From Macrostomum hystrix (Eukaryota > Platyhelminthes > Macrostomidae), in contig CATNEN010000037.1 of assembly GCA_950097015.1 (NCBI GenBank), forward strand, positions 2,447,501-2,511,500: a stretch of 64,000 nucleotides of DNA, written 5' to 3'. Below the pieces are notes generated by a model. The model saw nothing but the letters and a program-made list of their open reading frames with translations, was not told where the DNA came from and made no database searches. The first letter of the stretch is position 1; each line of letters starts with the position of its first letter. Shown here in pieces: positions 58,640 through 64,000 of the stretch. A program made the position numbers and the translations under genes.

Positions 58640-61545
58640 TCAGACGAGGTCGCTGCGTCGTTCGGCCCGGGGTCGAGGTGAGCCGGCCGATTCGTTAGCC
58701 CGTGGCGGAGGCGGTGGCGGCGGTGGCTGCAGCTCAGATTGCGGCTCAGCATGCTCGTTCTCCGGCCGTGGCGGCGGCGGCTGCGGCACCGACGTTTCAG
58801 GGGATCCATCGTAGAAGTAGACCGCGCCGTCAGCCGCCTTCGACATTTGCTCCTCGCTGTCCTCCTGATTCCAGTTGAATGACACCTTCTTGACGGCGCC
58901 GACTGTCTTCTTGCTAAACGCGGCCGCGGCGGCATCCGTCGCAGCTTGCTCATAGCCCGGCAGCTGGGTCGGATCCAGGGGTAGCTCCGGCTGTTGCTGA
59001 CGTGGTCGACGCTGCCGTTCTGGCGGGCTCGGTTGGCCCCCAACCGACTGGAAGCTGTCCGAGCTGTCCTGCGAGCTCAGCGGCGGCATGCGGTGTCGCG
59101 GTGGCGTCGTCGGCGTCCTTGCCATGTGGCGACCGGCCAGAGGCCAGCCGTTTACGCTGCCGTTCAGGCTGTCGCCCGACTCCTCCTCGCTGATGGTGTC
59201 GAACCGACCGGCGCCGCCTCCACTGACGCTGCCAGTGTCGCTGCCGATCTGCTGGTCCTCGCCGCCGGGAAATCGACCGTAGCGACGGCTCTGCATCGAG
59301 CGCTTGCTGCCGCGTCGGCGAAGCTTCGCTGGAATCAATGCAGGGGGCGGCGTGATCAATTTGTGGTGGACTGGGCTAATTACTGGACTAATTAGGTAGC
59401 TAACTCAGTGTTTTTGGGGCGCAAAGTTGTGCTCTTGGGGCTCTCACTTGATCGTTGCTGCGTGTAGGTCGGAGTTCGCATCCCATTGGCTCTGAAGATC
59501 TCCAATAATTCAAAGCGGAATGCCGAAATATCCCCTTTGATCTCGTTCAGGTCGTCCTCGGAGACACCCTGCTTGTCATCGGACTTCTGCCTGACCATCA
59601 GGTAGCGCTTGATGAGGTCGCGCATGACGGACTGTAAGTTTTTGTCATCAGTCATTTTCGGTGGGTAATTTAATACGAGCGTATTAAAAGATACATTATC
59701 AGGAAATTAAAATGACAAACCTGATAGCGGGCTTCCTTCTCGTTAACTTTCTTGACAACTTTCTGGAAATGTCAAATAAATGTTGCTAAAAATTATTATT
59801 GGGTGCAAAACCAAATAGCTCGTCCAGTCGAATCACGTGATCAAGCAGAAAGATGATTGCCCAACAAATAATATTTTGACCCTAACCAATGGTTTTTAAG
59901 TTCAGTGGAGAGTCGTGCGATGCTATCGCCACGAAAAGGGAGGCCGCATACCCCAGAAAAATTTTCTATCCCCCCCGAACCAATAAATTTCAGGCCGGTT
60001 GAAAAGTCACGTGATAGGATGAAAGTCGTCAAAACCCACGAAAACTTCCGTCCCCGCGTCAGCCAATAAGAGCGAGTTGTTATATAAGTCACGTGGCCCC
60101 AAACCCCAAAAATGACTTTGCAGCTGCTGTTCTGTAAAGACTAACTCTTTATAGTCCATGCGACTCACTCGAATGCTCTGCCACTTGCTTCTCTGATGCT
60201 GCTTTGAACAGGAGCACAGTTTGTCCTTCAGCCAGGCGACGGTGTACAGAAAGGACTTCGGGCTGGGTATGATGTTGAAGGGCGCCGGCAGGGTGCCACC
60301 CTCGTCGAAGTAGCTGATCCACAGCTTGCCTCGGGCGAATTTCCACTCCGTGTCAGCTTGGGCCTAAATGGGAGATTCTATGAGATTGGGATTCTGGTCT
60401 TTTTTTCTACTTCAAATTCAGCTGCCTCACGCACCGCGATCTCTTCGAAGCTGCAGTTCATCATGGCGATCAGCATGTTCAGCAGGACAATGAAGGTTAT
60501 GGCGGAGAATGCGCCGTACATCAGCTTGCCTGCAGATCAGAGGTGATGAAGGGAGAGTGAAGGGGTGAGAGTCAAGGGATGCGAGTGAAGGGATGAGAGT
60601 GAAGGGATGAGAGTGAAGGGATGAGAGTGAAGGGATGAGAGTGAAGGGATGAGAGTGAAGGGATGAGAGTGAAGGGATGAGAGTGAAGGGATGAGAGTGA
60701 AGGGATGAGAGTGAAGGGATGAGAGTGAAGGGATGAGAGAGAGAAGGTTTGAAAGGGAAGAATTGAGAGTGAAGGGTTGAGAGGGTTGAGACTCGACTGA
60801 AGGTTGAGAGTGAAGGGTTCAGACTCGACTGATGGTTGGGAGGGAAGGGTTGAGAGTGAAGGGTTGAGATTGAAGGGTTGAGAATCCACTGAAGATTGAG
60901 AGTGAAGGGTTCAGACTCCGCTCAAGGTTGCAAATGAAGGGTTCAGACTGGAGTGTAGGTACTTTACCAATGAATTCTGTGAAGGAGTGCTGGTACTCGA
61001 GGTCGGTATTGCTTAGGTCGATCAGGCCGTAGGTGGACCAGTACAATGACTGAGTGATCTCGAATAGGCTGAAAGTGGTTTGAAGCGAGGTACAGATGTC
61101 AAGTAAAGAGCGCGAAATGTCATAGAAAATTAAATTCTCCCGATCAGTCACATTAAATGAGTTCGACTCACTTTGAAAAGGTTCGTCCCCTGGTGACGCA
61201 ATAGCTGTACTTTTCCAGATCCGGACCAGTGATGCCAAAGTAGAACTTGTTATCCTGGCAATACTTGTTCCTCTGATAGGCATAGAACCAGTACAGCTGG
61301 TTGAAGCCGCAGGCGAACGAGCAGATGACGAGCAGCACAACAAACAGGAACTTCAGAATGTCGTTTAGCATGCGGCCGAGTGAGATCTGGAGTGGTCCCA
61401 GATGCGGGTTCATTGTGAAGATGTTCACCAGCTTCAGCATTGAGAATATGTTTGCTATGGCGAACAGGCACTCGGAGATCAAAGTGGGGTCGTAGGCGTC
61501 CCAGTACTTGCGGTGCAGACTTCTCAGCTCCTGGTTGGTATTCAC
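58640..61545 (-). CDS. TRPC: TRPC4/5-like cation channel, C-terminal seven exons (5' part beyond window)
   Basis: Exons on the minus strand are 61545-61172, 61068-60968, 60529-60435, 60363-60169, 59762-59721, 59631-59448 and 59370-58640 (phases 2,1,0,0,0,1), giving 573 residues. In order they encode: end of S4, the [13 protein letters not shown] linker and S5; the pore helix ([13 protein letters not shown]); S6 ([11 protein letters not shown]); the TRP box EWKFAR with [16 protein letters not shown]; a 14-residue microexon; a coiled-coil-like segment ([15 protein letters not shown]); and a proline- and glycine-rich tail. Wording of linker, S6 and post-TRP segments is closest to vertebrate TRPC4/5 (family knowledge): a plasma-membrane non-selective cation channel downstream of phospholipase C. 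Ankyrin repeats and S1-S3 are missing here and should lie to the right of the window. The tail has KKVSFNW, resembling the TRPC4 KVNF region and a PP1-docking RVxF motif, and ends SDLV, possibly a class III PDZ ligand. The last acceptor (AG at 59372-59371) was chosen because it keeps phase. Confidence 0.94.
59834..60095. promoter_or_regulatory. CCAAT / E-box module inside a TRPC intron
   Basis: Within the 406-nt intron 59763-60168 there are three CACGTG E-boxes (59834-59839, 60008-60013, 60090-60095) and three CCAAT boxes on the plus strand (59886-59890, 59980-59984, 60063-60067). Two CCAATAA...AAGTCACGTG pairs have nearly equal spacing (28 and 27 nt), and TATATAA (60081-60087) precedes the last E-box. 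CCAAT is the NF-Y site and CACGTG a USF/MITF-type site (general knowledge). It could be an internal or antisense promoter or a leftover mobile element. Confidence 0.4.
60545..60955. repeat. 16-bp array in TRPC intron
   Basis: About 12 clean GATGAGAGTGAAGGGA units, then decayed GAGAGTGAAGGGTT units. On the gene strand it is pyrimidine-rich and lies directly upstream of the acceptor at 60530. Confidence 0.93.
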
Positions 61546-61621
61546 CTGGAGTCAAGGTGAGTCTCTGAGTTAGTTAACAATGTACTTTTGTAGCTGAGAG
61601 CCTGTCCAAATAGAATAGAAA

Positions 61622-61686
61622 GGCTAGGGCAGTGTACAGCTGTTCAGTCCATGGACCGGCAATGCCGCCTGATCCACCAAAATTTC
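61622..61686. mobile_element. SINE-B core fragment abutting a 21-bp array
   Basis: AGTGTACAGCTGTTCAGTCC with core variant at 61645-61658 and CACCAAAATTTCT. The array starts right after it. Confidence 0.65.
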
Positions 61687-62275
61687 TAAAGAATAGCTTC
61701 AGGTGAGGAAGGAATAGCTTCAGTTGAGGAAGGAATAGCTTCAGGTGAGAAAGGAATAGCTTCAGGCGAGGAAGGAATAGCTTCAGGGGAGGAAGGAATA
61801 ACTTCAGGTGAGGAATGAATAGCTTCAGGGGAGGAAGGAATAGCTTCAGGTGAGGAATGAATAGCTTCAGGGGAGGAAGGAATAGCTTCAGGTGAGGAAG
61901 GAATAGCTTCAGGTGAGGAATGAATAGCTTCAGGGGAGGAAGGAATAGCTTCAGGTGAGGAAGGAATAGCTTCAGGCGAGGAAGGAATAGCTTCAGGTGA
62001 GGAAGGAATAGCTTTAGTTGAGGAAGGAATAGCTTCAGGTGAGGAAGGAATAGCTTCAGGTGAGGAAGGAATAGCTTCAGGTGAGGAAGGAATAGCTTCA
62101 GGTGAGGAAGGAATAGCTTTAGTTGAGGAAGGAATAGCTTCAGGTGAGGAAGGAATAGCTTCAGGTGAGGAAGGAATAGCTTCAGGTGAGGAAGGAATAG
62201 CTTCAGGTGAGGAAGGAATAGCTTCAGGTGAGGAAGGAATAGCTTTAGTTGAGGAAGGAATAGCTTCAGGGGAGA
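61687..62275. repeat. 21-bp array (AGCTTCAGGTGAGGAAGGAA)
   Basis: About 28 units starting at a SINE-B core. Variants GGGGAGG and GTTGAGG are interspersed. It probably lies in an upstream TRPC intron. Confidence 0.95.
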
Positions 62276-62639
62276 AAATAATATTAGGATTGTTCGATTT
62301 ATATTATTTTTAAGCCGAAAGTAATTTCCAGCACCAGGAAAGTTGAACAACTGGCAGAAAAGAAAGCTAATGAAATTTGCAAGGCTTGTTTTGGTTTTCA
62401 ACTAACAGGCCACTGAACATCGATTTTTGGTTCATGTGATGGTTGCTCTGATTTATGCTTTACGAAAATATTAGGCTTGGCTAGACAAAGCAAACAATAA
62501 TTTGGCTAATATTGGCTGAGTAAATTATGTTTTTCTTTGAGTTGAGTAGTAGATTTTCAAGTATTCATAGAATGGTGCACTTTGAACTAGTACTTTGCCA
62601 GCAGAGCTTGGCATAAACCCATTTCTTTAAGCATGAAGA

Positions 62640-62990
62640 TACGTCATTGAGATCATGTAGTGTGGTCATTGAGATCATGCAGTGTCGCCATTGAGATCAT
62701 GTAGTGTGGTCATTGAGATCATGCAGTGAGGTCATTGAGATCATGCAGTGTCGCCATTGAGATCATGCAGTGAGGTCATTGAGATCATGCAGTGTGGTCA
62801 TTGAGATCAGGCAGTAAGGTCATTGAGATCATGGAGTGTCGCCATTGAGATCATGCAGTGTCGCCATTGAGATCATGCAGTGTCGCCATTGAGATCATGC
62901 AGTGTCGCCATTGAGATCATGCAGTGAAGTCATTGAGATCATGCAGTAAGGTCATTGAGATCATGCAGTGAGGTGATTGAGATCATGAGA
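62640..62990. repeat. 22-bp array (GAGATCATGCAGTGTCGCCA)
   Basis: About 16 units with GTCGCC/GAGGTC/GTGGTC variants. Confidence 0.93.
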
Positions 62991-63427
62991 TCAGAGAAAA
63001 GAGAGATCTGCTAGATATAAGAGATTGGATGGAAGACTTTCGTCATTAAGTGATCTGTGAATGGAAAACTCCACTCAAATAATAAGATAACCAGCAAAAA
63101 CTCGCAAGGAGATTCGAAAAATTAGAAAACAAGAACAGCTTCAGAAGAGAAAATATGGCCAAAATAAATTGCGAAATTCTATACGGAGCACCGGATCTGT
63201 TATTCTAATAACAGCCGAATTTTCGACAATGAACAAGCAGCCCGGAGGTGCATTTGCTCAGGGAATGTGTAAACTGATATTGTTCTTTGAGCTGCTAAGC
63301 ATCCGCTTCGCAAAGCAGACAAGATCAAATCTCCACAGCTGCTTTGATATAAGTTGGCGATTTCAATTCTATCTTCGGTTCCGGCACCAGTTCAACTTAT
63401 TATTTCTAGAAATATTCTAGTTCAGGC

Positions 63428-64000
63428 TCTGGCTACTGTTCTACCTACGATTCCTGTAATGATTCTAGCTACGATTCTTGTAATGATTCTAGCTACGATT
63501 ATTGTAATGATTCTAGCTACGATTCTTGTAATGATTCTAGCTACGATTCTTGTAATGATTCTAGCTACGATACCTGTAATGATTCTAGCTACGATTCCTG
63601 TAATGATTCTAGCTATGATTCTTTTACTGATTCTAGCTACGATACCTGTAACGATAGCTACGATTCCTGTAATGATTCTAGCTACGATTCTTGTAATGAT
63701 TCTAGCTACGATTCTTGTAATGATTCTAGCTACGATTCCTGTAATGATTCTAGCTACGATTCCTGTAATGATTCTAGCTACGATTCCTGTAATGATTCTA
63801 GCTATGATTCTTTTACTGATTCTAGCTACGATTCCTGTAATGATTCTAGCTACGATTCTTGTAATGATTCTATCTACGATTCTTGTAATGATTCTAGCTA
63901 CGATTCTTGTAATGATTCTAGCTACGATTCCTGTAATGATTCTAGCTACGATTCTTGTAATGATTCTAGCTACGATTCTTGTAATGATTCTAGCTACGAT
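63428..64000. repeat. 24-bp array running off the right edge
   Basis: GATTCTAGCTACGATTCCTG (+TAAT) units, about 24. A longer variant block with TTTTACTGATTC occurs twice (about 63618 and 63808). Two plus-strand frames stay open throughout. Confidence 0.95.

Noticed and set aside
61574-62401. A 275-codon Leu/Pro/His repeat frame on the minus strand
   Set aside because: Translation of the 21-bp array; not connected to TRPC exons in a supported way.

Overview
This is animal (bilaterian) nuclear DNA. It has multi-exon genes with GT-AG introns, vertebrate-type protein families (delta-protocadherin, cytosolic carboxypeptidase 5, TRPC channel, PDH-phosphatase-like protein), two families of tRNA-derived SINEs and an interstitial TTAGGG tract. 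GC-rich exons in AT-rich, extremely minisatellite-rich non-coding DNA suggest an invertebrate, perhaps a lophotrochozoan such as a flatworm, but the species cannot be fixed from the sequence.

Layout. 1-25.4 kb: no gene I can support. It is a desert of tandem arrays (54-bp, 21-bp, 12-bp polypurine, 31-bp, ~29-bp polypyrimidine, 23-bp) and SINE copies in unremarkable DNA. 25.43-40.25 kb (+): a complete seven-exon delta-protocadherin gene (about 1208 aa, seven cadherin repeats). 40.3-42.9 kb: its 3' flank and a 15-bp array. 42.96-45.06 kb (-): a three-exon gene of the pyruvate dehydrogenase phosphatase (PDP, PP2C fold) family that has lost key metal-binding residues. 45.2-47.77 kb: an array-free, AT-rich divergent intergenic region. 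47.77-53.42 kb (+): a complete six-exon AGBL5/CCP5 tubulin deglutamylase gene (939 aa) with all zinc ligands. 54.6-58.15 kb: two large arrays. 58.64-61.55 kb (-): the last seven exons of a TRPC4/5-like channel gene whose 5' end lies beyond the window. 61.7-64 kb: three more arrays, the last running off the right edge.

The genes are functionally unrelated and simply neighbours. I reconstructed all splice junctions by reading frame and phase, and they join without frameshift. The striking theme is how repeats shape introns. Introns without repeats are 71-103 nt. Every longer one contains a private minisatellite and/or a SINE, except one TRPC intron that carries duplicated CCAAT/E-box modules. 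One SINE has landed exactly on a 5' splice site of the PDP-like gene and duplicated it.
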